Below are positions 10,661 to 20,333 of a DNA stretch of 27,445 nt, piece after piece. The notes under the pieces were generated by a model. The model searched no databases, was not told the DNA's origin, and worked only from the letters and a program-made list of their open reading frames with translations. Origin of the DNA: Dissophora ornata (taxonomy: Eukaryota > Mortierellomycota > Mortierellomycetes > Mortierellales > Mortierellaceae); contig MU617003.1 in NCBI GenBank assembly GCA_025201705.1, positions 1 to 27,445 on the forward strand. Reading direction: 5' to 3'. The first letter of the stretch is position 1. The number at the start of each line of letters is the position of its first letter. Both the position numbers and the translations under genes were made by a program.

Positions 10661-13600
10661 ATGAAGACACGATCACAGCGACAGCGCAGAATACCTGCCA
10701 CAACCAGCATACTCTTTTTCCTCACATCCATTGTGCTCGCAAGGTACCGCACAGCAGCCAGCGATGTTCTTCAACACTATAATAACAACAGCGGCCCACG
10801 GTACGACCACGACCGCCGAGACTATTACCTGATCCGGGTCCAATCACCCTATAGCCAGCACCCTCACCATGTGCCACAGGAGCGACATCACCACGACAAC
10901 GGAGTAGCGCCATGGGTAAAGGACCCAATCCCAGTATGGGAACTCCATGAATATCGGCAGCAGATCATGGGCGACCTGTTAGGTCTACGATTCGAGTCCC
11001 GCGTCGGCATGTTGCCAGATTACTTTCTTTTCAGTTCTCCGAAAGCAATTCAGGGCAACACTAGCGATGACAATAATGGTGACAGTGGAACGGAAACTAA
11101 AAAAGCAAACAAGAAGAAGAAGCATGGTCGAGAAAATCATTACAAGAGGTCGCTTGTTGCTTCGGACCATCCTCAGCAATTGTCAGACGATGAACCAACC
11201 CCAGGGCCGGAGATGGAAGAAGAGTCAGAGTTAGAGTCTTTTAAATCGGCGATGGCGGACCCGATCGTCAAGCGGTTTTATTATCTGAAGGGACAGTATA
11301 CTGGCGACGGCAGCCAGGGCCAGAATCGAGGCAAACGGCAGAAGCGACATGATGCCACCATGCATGCAGAGATTGTCATGGCTATGGGCGACATACAGAA
11401 ACAGGAGCTACGACAGCGTGTTAAGAAGCGCGCCCCTCTTCCAGAACCAGATTCAAAACCGTTCGTCCAAAAGGAGAGTGGCGACCAAGAGGAAGAAGGC
11501 GCAGAGGTGGAGATGGAAGGGGAGGAAGTGCTTGAAGGGGATGAGGATGAAAAACAATTCTTAGAGCAGGAAGAGGAAATCAGCCCAGAGACGGAAGAAG
11601 AGGAAGAAAGTGAGGAAGAAGAGGAGGCTCCGGGTGACAAGGGCGGAGAGTATCAACCTGCAGGAGAAGATCAACCTGAGGATGAAGTTTCAAGTGCGCT
11701 CGGATTCGAAGATCCGGGCTTTCGGTACCAGTGGCACTTGGTGAGCGGCCTTCTTCATATAACCCCACAGTGGTTGCTAGCTATTCGACGCTGAGATGAT
11801 GTTGACTCATTTTCTTTGTTTATTTGGCATAGCATAATACTAAGGACAGACACGACATCAATGTCACTGGAGTGTGGGAGCAAGGTATCAACGGGACTGG
11901 GGTCAATGTGGCTATTATTGACGACGGCTTGGACATGGACAGTGAGGACCTTGCACCGAACTTTGTAAGCCTTCGGAAAGAATGTCTTATAGGACGATCC
12001 CCCAAAGCCAGGGATGGAAGTTAGCTTTACTCACTGTCTCATGCTGTCATTTTGCACAGTTCAAAGAGGGGTCTTGGGACTTCAACGACGACACAGCGCT
12101 TCCGAAACCCAGACTCATCGACGATCAGCACGGCACTCGTTGCGCCGGAGAAATTGCCGCCTCCAAAAACGACCTCTGCGGTGTTGGTGTTGCCTTTGGC
12201 GCTAAAGTTGCTGGTCTTCGCATCCTATCCGGACAGATTACAGACGCTGACGAAGCCGCTGCTCTCAACTACCGTTTCCAAGATAATCACGTCTATTCCT
12301 GCAGTTGGGGGCCACCCGATGACGGTCGGAGCATGGATGCACCCAAAGGTGTCGTACTGGATGCAATGATTAACGGGATCAAGAACGGGAGATCGGGCCT
12401 AGGGAGCATTTATGTGTTTGCGACGGGCAATGGCGGAAGTCAGGGCGATGATTGTAATTTTGATGGGTACACGAATAGTCTGTACACAGTCAGTATTGGC
12501 GCGATCGACCGTGCTCAACGCCATCCGTATTACTCGGAAGCATGCTCTGCACAGCTTGCTGTCACCTATAGCAATGGGGGAGGGAGTGCCATTGTAAGGT
12601 TATGTTTTGCTGTATGCTTCGTGCTTTGTTGTTTCTTCATTTAACCAGCATATCCTGCCTGCAATACCTGTTTTATCAGTATACATGCGACGTAGGAGAC
12701 AGACGTTGCTTCGGTCAACACGGTGGCACCAGTGCAGCAGCTCCTATTGCCGCAGGCATGATAGCACTCGTTCTCTCTATCCGCCCAGACCTTAGCTGGA
12801 GGGACATTCAATATCTCCTCATGACTACGGCCATTCCTGTCTCTCTTGATGACCCCGACTGGAAGACCACTGCCTCCGGACGACTGTTCAACCACAAATT
12901 CGGATACGGCAGTCTAGACGCCTACAGACTCGTTGAAGCTGCCAAAGAGTTTCATTCCCTGGGACCACAGACATCGTTGCACCCTCATGCTATTCATGTC
13001 GGGCACTCGATCCCTCAAGGTGGTAAGGGCGTGTCATCGATGTTGAGTATTCGAGAAGAGGATTTGGATGCAAAGGGAGTTCATTTAGGGAACCTGGAGC
13101 ATATTACAGTAACAGTCAACATTGAGCACGAAAGACGTGGAGATGTGGAAGTGGTTTTGACAAGTCCGAACAAAGTCGAGTCGAGATTGGGGGCTCAAAG
13201 ACAGTTTGATACGGCGACGAGTGGGTTCGTGAACTGGACTTTCATGACCGTCAAGCATTGGTGAGTGTCTATATGAGTTTGTTGTCACTTCTTCTTTCAG
13301 TGCCTCATCCTAAGTGATTTAGTTATGGTGTTTCTAATACAACGGCGCGTTTTTTGCTTCGACTATGCATTAAGGGATGAGAATCCAGTTGGAGAGTGGA
13401 CGTTGACGGTGCGTGATCAAAGTAATCCAAACTACAGAGGCAAGTTTATTGACTGGCGGATCGAGTTCTGGGGCGAACTGCGAAAGGAGATTGCCGATAA
13501 TTCGGCCAAACCATCCAAGAAACCGCCTGCGCAAGATGAGCAGGTCTTGAACGAGTCGCCGATCGTGCACGGGGATACGAAGACGAAGATTACTTCCACT

Positions 13601-14365
13601 GTCATGGAAGAGCCAAGCATAGATAGCGAAGTCGTCGTCAATGATAACCCCTCTATAACCAAGGAGTCGGAGAAAGAGAAAGAGGACATGAAGGGCCAGG
13701 AAAAACTGGAGAAGGAGGAGTCAGGAACGGATGGAACAGGCAAAGAGATAGAGTCCGAAGGCACGACCAATCCGCCGAACGCCAGCACCGATGACAACGC
13801 GAAAGAGCAAAACTCAAAGCAGGTCAATGCCGTGGACAGTAAAGCTGAGTCCGTTGCGGAGAAAGAAAAAGAAGAAGAGATGGCTTTGACAGCGAGTCAT
13901 ACGTTATACGCATTCTGCGGTGTTCTCGGTGTTGCAGGCCTGATTGTTGGCTTTATCACCAAGCGCAAGTGGGATGGCCGTGGGCTGTATGCGGGTATCC
14001 ACGGTAATAGTCCATCAGTAAGTGGTAGGTTTGAGAATGGTGATGATGACATCGACTTGTTGCCACGAGGCTACGAGGGTCGAGCGAGCGAAAGCAGTAA
14101 CGGGTACCTCCATGATGGCAGCAACGAAGAACTGAAGCTTGGAATGAGGGACATAAAGTCGTCAGAAGCAGAGTGCATGAATGATCATGGTGGTCTAGTT
14201 GGTGACGGTGGGGTTGAGCTGGGTAGTGATACAGATGAGGAGGACTTCTTGGTGGCTGCTCCGGGTTCACCGATAGGAGGCAGACGGAAATCGTCGTCCA
14301 AAAGGTTCAGCCGATTAGCGCAGGCGACTTCTAGCCCTGCAACGCTGAAGGTAGAGGGGATGTAG
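10661..14365 (+). CDS. KEX2: Kexin-type proprotein convertase, copy B (acidic-insert paralogue)
   Basis: Second kexin, 1105 aa, in five exons: 10661-11740, 11833-11964, 12060-12593, 12680-13260, 13375-14365. An N-terminal hydrophobic segment after basic residues is a likely signal peptide or anchor. The prodomain is longer than in copy A and ends in KKR at 255-257, the likely maturation site. A very acidic Glu-rich stretch (about 265-355) then precedes the protease domain. The catalytic residues are Asp390, His428, Asn528 and Ser600 (GGTSAAAP), with the same spacing as copy A. The P-domain is followed by a Glu/Lys/Ser-rich stalk, one membrane helix (~950-970) and a ~135-residue tail. The tail lacks the YEFD motif but has acidic DDIDLL. 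Four intron positions match copy A, and one copy A intron is absent. It is probably active and probably arose by tandem duplication; the division of labour with copy A is unknown. Confidence 0.93.
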
Positions 14366-14368
14366 CAC

Positions 14369-14374
14369 AATAAA
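14369..14374 (+). terminator. Candidate polyadenylation signal of kexin B
   Basis: AATAAA begins only four bases after the copy B stop codon. If used, it would give an unusually short 3' UTR. Confidence 0.4.
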
Positions 14375-14531
14375 TAACATTAGAACATGGACATGCTATT
14401 GGGTACGTTTGGTGCCGTTGAGCTGTTTGGCCTACGGTACTTTTGGGCGCTGCGCGTATTCAAGTCTTTCCTAGCGCAGTATCCTGACGAACTGACGACT
14501 ATGCAAAAGGGCTAGTACCCTACGGCGTGGT

Positions 14532-14874
14532 GCACGACCAGGTCTCCTCGAGAGCAACACTCGTATCCTAAGGATCAGGGCACGGTCAGGTCTTACCCTG
14601 TGCAGCACTTGTATTTTAAAGACCGCACTTTCTGGCGCATCGCTGTCACCATAAACTGAGTTGCCGATGTATAAAAGACGCGTTATATAAAAAACGACAA
14701 GCTTTGAGTTATGTTGAACTGAGGAGACAAGGAGGCTGGAATGATACCTTCATGTATCCGTTCCTTAGGCTTTCAGAAGAAACATTGAAGTTGTGTATTT
14801 TAGCATGGATGCCACAATACGGCCTCCTCCAGCGCAGCGCTCGTGTTCGAGAACTGCACTTTTCGCGCGCAGTT
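14532..14874. repeat. Diverged ~48-bp repeat, three copies
   Basis: Unit 1 (about 14532-14579) and unit 2 (about 14580-14640) are head-to-tail and share GCACG..CAGGTCT, GCA-CACT-GTAT and a distal GCAC. Unit 3 (about 14821-14874) repeats GG-CTCCTC-AG-GCA, CTCGTGTTC and GCACTTT. By eye they match at about 70-75 %, and many differences are transitions. They are not coding and could be an old minisatellite or part of a decayed mobile element. Confidence 0.55.
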
Positions 14875-15083
14875 TTCTCGAACTAGGGTGATCGACTAAG
14901 CAAACTTGCCATCTAGAATGTCAGTGAGGATATTTCTTCAGGGAAAGTTTTATCTTTCTCTCATAGATGAGCATTGGTCTTGAGATGGATATACACACTG
15001 GGCCATCACCTGTATGGACAATGGAGGGGGATGAGGGAATTCTCTAGAGCGGGTAAGGGTCCCATGGGTGGAGTGTGCACCTT

Positions 15084-15170
15084 CAGTCGAACCTGGTGTA
15101 ACCGAGGCTGGACTAAACGAAAACCTGGATTAAAGGAACAGAATTTCGGTTTCAATGAAAAACATATGGT
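15084..15170. mobile_element. Possible terminal remnant of a pogo/Tc1-mariner-like DNA transposon
   Basis: The sequence begins CAGTCGAACCTGG and continues with three or four quasi-repeats of about 17-20 bp of the form GG-x-TAAACGAAAACCT. This resembles the ends of pogo/Tigger-type elements, which begin CAGT and carry repeated TAACGAA-like units. No transposase frame is visible. A weak inverse match (GGTTCGA) lies near 15486, which would define a ~400-bp non-autonomous element. A TA target duplication is not evident, so the call is tentative. Confidence 0.35.
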
Positions 15171-15700
15171 GTTTTCAGAAAACCGATCCCTAAACTTAAA
15201 TTCCAAATATAATTACATGGGATTTGTGCATCCATTATATTTGCTTTTTCACAAAACGCAACATCATCTCGAGGAGAGTCGTTGGTTGGAAACCAGACAC
15301 GCACTTACTATCAGCGTAGTCTCTTTTTCTGCTGATGGTGGCTGTGTCTACTGTTTGGTCTGTATCCTGTTGTTCGAAATAAAGTTGAAGAGTGTCCAGC
15401 ATCTGGCATGCAGAGTAGGACTTTACTATTGGTTCTTCTGTTGTGTCGTCGTCACCTTCCGCCTCAGGCTAAGAATTTCTTAATTGGGTTCGAGGATTCC
15501 AAGATTTAGATTTGTAATCTCTGTCCTACGACTGGTTCTCGTTGAAAATCTAGTAATCCACGCAGCACATGCGAAATCGGCGCGTATCGCTGTACGTAGT
15601 GTACACTTGGCGATGCTCCGATAGCCACTCCACAATAGCTCTTGTCTTTGTTGTTGCAGAGAGAAGAATTCAAGGACATTGGATCTAGTAAAGTCCTTTG

Positions 15701-15707
15701 TATAAAT
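15701..15707 (+). promoter_or_regulatory. TATA box of the alcohol dehydrogenase gene
   Basis: TATAAAT lies 98 bases before the ATG at 15799 and is followed by a CT-rich leader with CATCATC and TCTCTATCTC stretches. The distance and context fit a strong, TATA-dependent core promoter. The transcription start was not mapped. Confidence 0.6.
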
Positions 15708-15798
15708 ACTGGTTACACCCCATCATCCATCTCAGCTTGTCTTGCAATATACACATTCTCTATCTCTCTTGTTTCCCTACTACAACATTACTACAATC

Positions 15799-17106
15799 AT
15801 GACTTCTAACACCAAAGTTTCTGAGGACACCTCTGTCTCCTTCACCGGCTGGGCCTCCAGTGGCAACACTACCCTCACGAAATTCAGCTACCATCCTCGC
15901 CCCATTGGACCCAAGGATGTCGAGATCGAAATTAGCCATTGCGGTATCTGTGGATCTGATATTCACGCCATCACTGGCGGTTGGGGCGAGCTGAGGAACG
16001 GACCTTGCATTCCTGGCCACGAGATTGTTGGCAAGGTCACCGCTATTGGCAAGGACAGCTGCCACAAGATTGGTGACTTGGTCGGTGTTGGAGCCATGGT
16101 CGACGCTTGTGGCGAGTGTGAGGAGTGCAAGTCTGACTTTGGTCAGTTCTGCTCCAAGACAGCTTACACCTCCAACGACACCTACAAGGACGGCCGTGGA
16201 GGAAACACCTACGGAGGATGTGCTGATCGTATTCGGGTGAACAGCGATTATGCCTTCAAGATCCCATCCCAGATCTCGCCTGCTGAAGGTGAGTCTTTCT
16301 GCTGTTACTATGTTGACAGCAACAAAACCATAGCACACATTGGGCTTCGCGATGTTTGTGTGGGCAAAAAAGGACTCACCATAAAATAATTCAAATTTTG
16401 TATAGCCGCTCCTCTTCTTTGCGCTGGTATCACTACCTACGCTCCCCTCAAGCAGTACGGTGCCGGGCCTGGCAAGAGAGTCGGTGTCATTGGTATTGGT
16501 GGTCTTGGACATTTGGCCATCCAGTGGGCCAGTGCTATGAACTGTGACGAAGTTGTTGCTATTTCCACCAGCGACAACAAGCGCGAAGAGTCCAAGAAGC
16601 TTGGCGCCACCAAGTTTATCAAGTAAGCTATACTTTTTTGTCTTTCAAGACATCGTGTCGCACTTTTGTATTATTTCACTCTTTTTCTGACTCGAACTTT
16701 CTTATGGTTCATCGTGTTAACTAGCTCCACGAAACCCGAGGATATGGAGGCCGCTACCGCTTCTATGGATATCATCCTCTGCACCAGCTCTGCTGATGAC
16801 CAGGACTTGAGCAAGCTACTTGCCTTGATTGCTAACCACGGCACGATGGTCCTCTTGTGCTTGCCAGAGTCTGATCTTAAGATCAGCGGCTTCTCTCTCA
16901 TCGTTCGTGGAGTTTCCATCGGAGGTTCCATGATCGGCGGCCGCAAGGTTATCCAAGAGATGTTTGAGTTTGCTGCCGAGAAGAACATCCGACTCTGGAT
17001 CGAGAAGATGCCAATGAGCGACGCCAATGCAGCAATCAAGCATATGATGGAAGGCCACCCACGCTACAGAGTTGTCATGGAGACTGAAGCTGCCGCACGC
17101 GTCTAA
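15799..17106 (+). CDS. Zinc-dependent alcohol dehydrogenase, CAD/ADH6-7 type
   Basis: Cytosolic medium-chain dehydrogenase of 362 aa interconverting alcohols and aldehydes. Exons are 15799-16288, 16406-16622 and 16725-17106. Catalytic zinc ligands are Cys48 (CGICGSD), His74 (PGHE) and Cys169. Structural zinc ligands are Cys104, Cys107, Cys110 and Cys118 in the usual C-x2-C-x2-C-x7-C spacing. The Rossmann motif GIGGLG (193-198) is followed by a STS stretch (217-219) where NADPH-preferring relatives have small polar residues, so NADPH is the likely cofactor. The length matches the family (about 350-365 aa). A TATA box and short leader precede the ATG. Family members in plants and yeast reduce cinnamyl and other aromatic or branched aldehydes; the true substrate here is not known. 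A 250-codon antisense open frame over this gene is a shadow. Confidence 0.93.
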
Positions 17107-17244
17107 GCGGATCTTGCTTAAAAATTATTCGCATTATTGCCAACTTCATTCCACGTAGTTTTCGCAACGAAATCTCTTACTTCGGCGAAGTCAGCATCCA
17201 GAGTAAGACTTTGCCAATAAGACAAAACTGTCTAGGCACATGTC

Positions 17245-17261
17245 CACGTGACCATCACGTG
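17245..17261. promoter_or_regulatory. Paired CACGTG (E-box/bHLH) sites
   Basis: Two CACGTG hexamers at 17245-17250 and 17256-17261 have centres 11 bp apart, about one helical turn, so both would face the same side. CACGTG is bound by fungal bHLH factors such as Cbf1 and Pho4. They lie ~330 bp upstream of the E2 ATG and ~140 bp after the dehydrogenase stop. Confidence 0.5.
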
Positions 17262-17275
17262 CCGTTAATCGCTGG

Positions 17276-17289
17276 CCAATGGGCATTGG
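17276..17289. promoter_or_regulatory. Back-to-back inverted CCAAT boxes
   Basis: CCAAT at 17276-17280 and ATTGG at 17285-17289 form an inverted pair separated by four bases. CCAAT is the site of the HAP/NF-Y complex, a general activator in fungi. The tight spacing might prevent both from being occupied at once. Confidence 0.45.
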
Positions 17290-17590
17290 ACTACTGTGGT
17301 ACAGTCGGGTGAAAAGAAGGCATCTTGATGACAATTCATTCGTTCATTCGTTCATTCGACCACTCTTATTCCCACCACTCCTGTGCCTCCCCTTTCCACT
17401 CGCCACTCAGCAGACAGCAAGCAGCAGGCAGTAGCGACCGCAGTCAGTAAACAGGAGCAGACACCGCCATCCACCGACCAGTTTACAACCCTGCTCTTCA
17501 GCACAGACAACCCTCCGTCACCCCCTCAGTTTGTGTTTATTTTCGGGCATAGATAGCGCCTTCTCTCCCATCCATCACCCAAGTTTCATC

Positions 17591-19093
17591 ATGGCAACCA
17601 AGGGAGCTTACAAACGACTCACCAAGGAGTACATCAACATCCAAAAGAGTCCGCCAGCTTATCTTTTTGCTCGCCCTCTCGAGTCCAACATCCTGGAATG
17701 GTAAGGGTCCTTCCATCCTCCGCATCCAAAAAGTCGTATTGGAGCACATGGACCGCCGCATTCAAGGCGACCAGGACCATCATGTACCAAGTTGCAGAGC
17801 ATGTGGAATAACTTATTTTACTTCTCTCTTTTTCCGGGTAGGCACTACATTCTCAAGGGACCACCAGAGACGCCGTACTACGGAGGCGAATATCATGGTG
17901 AGTGCCTACGTGCTCGATCAATCGGGCGCCGAGACCAGCTGAGGTCGAGTCTCTGTCTCTCACACTCTTTTGGTCTCCTTTGACGCACCCACCCCTGAAG
18001 CACGTTTTATGCGAGCGTTTGTTCTTCATCTGTCCGCTTTGTCCTCCCACTTGGCACTGTTTATCCTGCATCCAGCCTTTGCTCTTCATGTGTTTTGATG
18101 TGACTCCACACTGACTTGTGCTGTTTCTGTCTTGCCTTACCTTGAACCCAAAAGGAAAGTTGGTCTTTCCAGCAGACTATCCGTTCAAGCCCCCATCGAT
18201 CAGGATGATCACACCCAATGGACGGTTCATGGTTGATACTCGGCTCTGTCTGAGCATGTCTGATTTCCATCCAGGAACATGGAACCCAAGCTGGAGTGTC
18301 GCTACAATCCTGAATGGACTGCTGAGTTTTATGGTGAGCGTCCTGAAGCCTGATTACGTGGAATATTAACGCCATGATGTAGCAGTTTTCCGAAATATCC
18401 CTGTTTGTTCGGATGCACGGTTTACTGATGGAACATGCCATTGCATTTTTCGTCTGTTTATAAATAGTCTCAGGAAGAATCAACGACAGGAAGCATCACC
18501 ACCTCACATTATGAAAAGACAGTGTTGGCCCTACGGTCCCATGCCTTCAACATCTCCAATCCCAAGTTCAGAGGTAAACGAAGGGCTGCTGCTTTGGTCG
18601 TTCATTACGCTTATTCAGTTAAAGGATCGAAGTTAACGCAGACGACTCGTTGTCTTGATTTGCTGCGACGATAGAGATCTTCCCTGAACTTGTAGCAGCG
18701 CAGCAGATGCCCCTTCACCTCGCTTTCCCTAATGCCCCAGTCACAGAGTCTCCTCCAGTCGCAGCACCGGCTGTTCCTTTGTCACTGGGGGCCATGCAGA
18801 GGAAACCAACAGGAGTTCAACGAGCAACAGCAGGAATAAGAGCCCAGGATGGTCAAGGAATAGGCACAGCAGGAACGAACAACATTATTAATGCGGGAAT
18901 GGGAGGAGCAGTGGCAGCAGGAGCAGGAGGAGCAGCGGCAGCGGCAGCGGCAGGAGCCGTAAGGCGGCCTTCACTGTTTTCAATGAGCCATTGGCACAAG
19001 TGGTTGGCATTCTTCTTGGTGTTTGCGTACCTTGTGATAGCTAAAACGATCACTCGCGCTACTGCCTCCTCGTCCGCATCATCATCGCTCTAA
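17591..19093 (+). CDS. UBC6: Tail-anchored ubiquitin-conjugating enzyme E2, Ubc6/UBE2J type
   Basis: E2 enzyme of 289 aa, expected on the cytosolic face of the ER membrane in ER-associated degradation. Exons are 17591-17700, 17842-17897, 18155-18333, 18468-18573 and 18675-19093. The UBC fold covers about residues 5-160. The active Cys87 lies in [17 protein letters not shown]. As in other Ubc6/UBE2J proteins, the usual HPN motif is replaced by TPN (75-77). A disordered linker contains a Gly/Ala run, and residues ~258-275 form one hydrophobic helix near the C terminus, as in tail-anchored E2s. The small second exon (56 nt) and the 257-nt third-exon-proximal intron were placed by frame and by family match. 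The 3' end faces the convergent DUF5522 gene. Confidence 0.92.
18905..18960 (+). repeat. Ala/Gly-coding (GCA/GCG/GGA) low-complexity tract
   Basis: Repeated GCAGGAGCAGGA and GCGGCAGC units encode the Gly/Ala run in the linker between the E2 fold and the membrane anchor. The tract is likely to vary in length. Confidence 0.7.
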
Positions 19094-19301
19094 TGACTTG
19101 GGAGGTATCACAGATCGTGCGCGCAAAACACGGCTCGTCTCGCCACAGCGCCTCCCCATATATATCCCAGCAGGAACTTGTCACACTCACCATCGGTACC
19201 TGGAAATCTGAAAAAAAACAATAAGAAAGCCCAGTGGAAAGCAGTAGTTTCCTATAGATAAGAACACACGATATGCACAATCGAACTTCAGAAAGCTCTA
19301 C

Positions 19302-19307
19302 TTTATT
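19302..19307 (-). terminator. Candidate polyadenylation signal of the DUF5522 gene
   Basis: TTTATT on the plus strand is AATAAA on the minus strand, ~87 nt past the stop codon of the minus-strand gene. It lies in the 300-base convergent spacer (19094-19393), in which no gene is seen. Confidence 0.5.
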
Positions 19308-19393
19308 TTACACCGTTGTTTTGGTGTATGCGCAATTACACAGGGATATCGTAGCGCCGGGCGGGTTGCTGGAGCTGGGTTTGGTTGTTTTCG

Positions 19394-20094
19394 TTAGTCT
19401 CTATAAGGATCATCAGAGTCTTCGTCGGCCCAGATGGGCTTGCCCTCCTCCGCCTCGAGCTCCTTTCTCCGTTGCTTGCCCTTCTCAATGTTAGCCTTCT
19501 TGACTTCGGGTGAGACGCCAACATTCTCGTTGTCGTAGGGGCAATGGCGACAGGCGTTTCCACAGCAGTATCCGCGGCGCTTATGAAGGAGCCCGGTCAT
19601 GACGCTGTATCCTGTCTTGGGATCGATGTACATTTTACGATTGCCCTAGAAATGCGGCGAATATGGGAGAGATGGATAGGGGGATGATGAGTGTATCTAT
19701 TTTTTTTTATCAGATCGGTATGCGCTTGCATAGCAAATTGCCCTTAGCATGTAGGAAGTAGCTGAGTGGGAATATGTAAAAAAAATATTGTTACCTCGCA
19801 AGCCAGCCGGTGTAACTCCTGCCATTTTTCCTTTTCCAGCTCGGCTTCTGTCTTTTTGGGGTGGATCTTGACCTGGCCGTCGTCTTCTGCGTCCATGTTG
19901 GTAGTCCTGCTGTTGCTGTTGTTGTTAGTGGCGGTGGCTGTGGTGACAAGGTGTCGATGGCGTTGGGGAGTGATCCGTGCGATGGTGCCGGACCGGGAGT
20001 GGGAAGACAGCGGTGAGTGACGAATGAGATGAAAGAGAGAGCGGAGAGAGGATGGGGATTGAGATGAGGAAGAGAGCAAGTAGGGCAGAGACAT
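19394..20094 (-). CDS. DUF5522 / C1orf53-like small Cys-rich protein, likely mitochondrial
   Basis: Two exons on the minus strand, 20094-19795 and 19645-19394, joined in phase 0 to give 183 aa. The conserved part runs from about residue 78 to 137: an acidic helix (KWQELHRLACE), then YIDPKTGY and the Cys/His cluster GYCCGNACRHCPY with Cys127, Cys128, Cys132, His134 and Cys135. I recall this pattern from the DUF5522 family and human C1orf53; its function is not established, and metal binding is only a guess. Residues 1-66 are rich in Ser, Arg, His and Leu with no acidic residue, as in a mitochondrial presequence. An alternative start at Met67 (19896) would remove it and give a 117-aa protein. 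It is divergent from the secreted protein gene, with 239 bases between start codons. Confidence 0.82.
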
Positions 20095-20333
20095 GAATGT
20101 CGGATGGCGTGTAATTCGCAGACGCGGAGAAAAAGGGGCGCGGGAGAGCTGCTGTTTGTAGATTTCCGAGCGCTGCGGTGATTGGCTCGCAGGGGCAGAT
20201 CAGCGCGAACAGACACGGGGATCGTCAATCGACTTCGTTGTGTGTGTTGACAAGGCTGAATGACCTCATTTCAAAAACCTTTTTTTTTCTCCCCACTTCC
20301 ATTCACGCCATTCGCACAGCCCTCCACATCCTC
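20095..20333. promoter_or_regulatory. Short bidirectional promoter region
   Basis: These 239 bases separate two divergent start codons and must carry both core promoters and leaders. A CT-rich stretch with a T run (about 20280-20300) precedes the plus-strand gene. No clear TATA or CCAAT box was found. A plus-strand open frame extends back to 20178 but is taken as leader. Confidence 0.5.

Larger units (their letters stand above)
14366..15798. other. Long non-coding, repeat-bearing spacer
   Basis: About 1.4 kb without a convincing gene. It contains a diverged ~48-bp unit in two tandem copies and one separate copy (14532-14874), TATA-like AT tracts around 14670-14690 and a sequence resembling the end of a pogo/Tc1-like transposon from 15084. 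The dehydrogenase promoter lies at the right edge. The largest open frame (14974-15483, +) runs across the transposon-like sequence and has no recognisable protein features. Confidence 0.6.
17107..17590. other. Promoter region of the E2 gene
   Basis: No gene is seen between the dehydrogenase stop and the E2 start. The segment contains two CACGTG boxes, an inverted pair of CCAAT boxes, a short (ATTCGTTC)n run at about 17336-17358 and a long CT/CA-rich leader. It therefore reads as a compact promoter plus 5' UTR. Confidence 0.6.

Noticed and set aside
14661..14700. TATAAAAG and TATATAAA motifs in the spacer
   Set aside because: No gene starts within a plausible distance downstream, so they are treated as AT-rich sequence rather than promoters.
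14974..15483. 169-codon plus-strand open frame in the long spacer
   Set aside because: It runs through the transposon-end-like sequence, has no domain or composition typical of a protein, and lacks a leader or splice context. It is more likely chance in decayed repeat sequence.
15484..15500. GGTTCGAGGATTCC, reminiscent of a tRNA T-loop
   Set aside because: No matching T-stem, anticodon arm or acceptor stem could be built around it on either strand.
15760..16512. 250-codon minus-strand open frame over the dehydrogenase
   Set aside because: It lies antisense to exons with exact zinc and Rossmann motifs, crosses the dehydrogenase intron and shows no protein motif. It is a shadow of the real gene.
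20178..20333. In-frame N-terminal extension of the secreted His-rich protein
   Set aside because: The signal peptide starts at the ATG at 20334. The extension lies in the short divergent promoter and would place the signal peptide internally.
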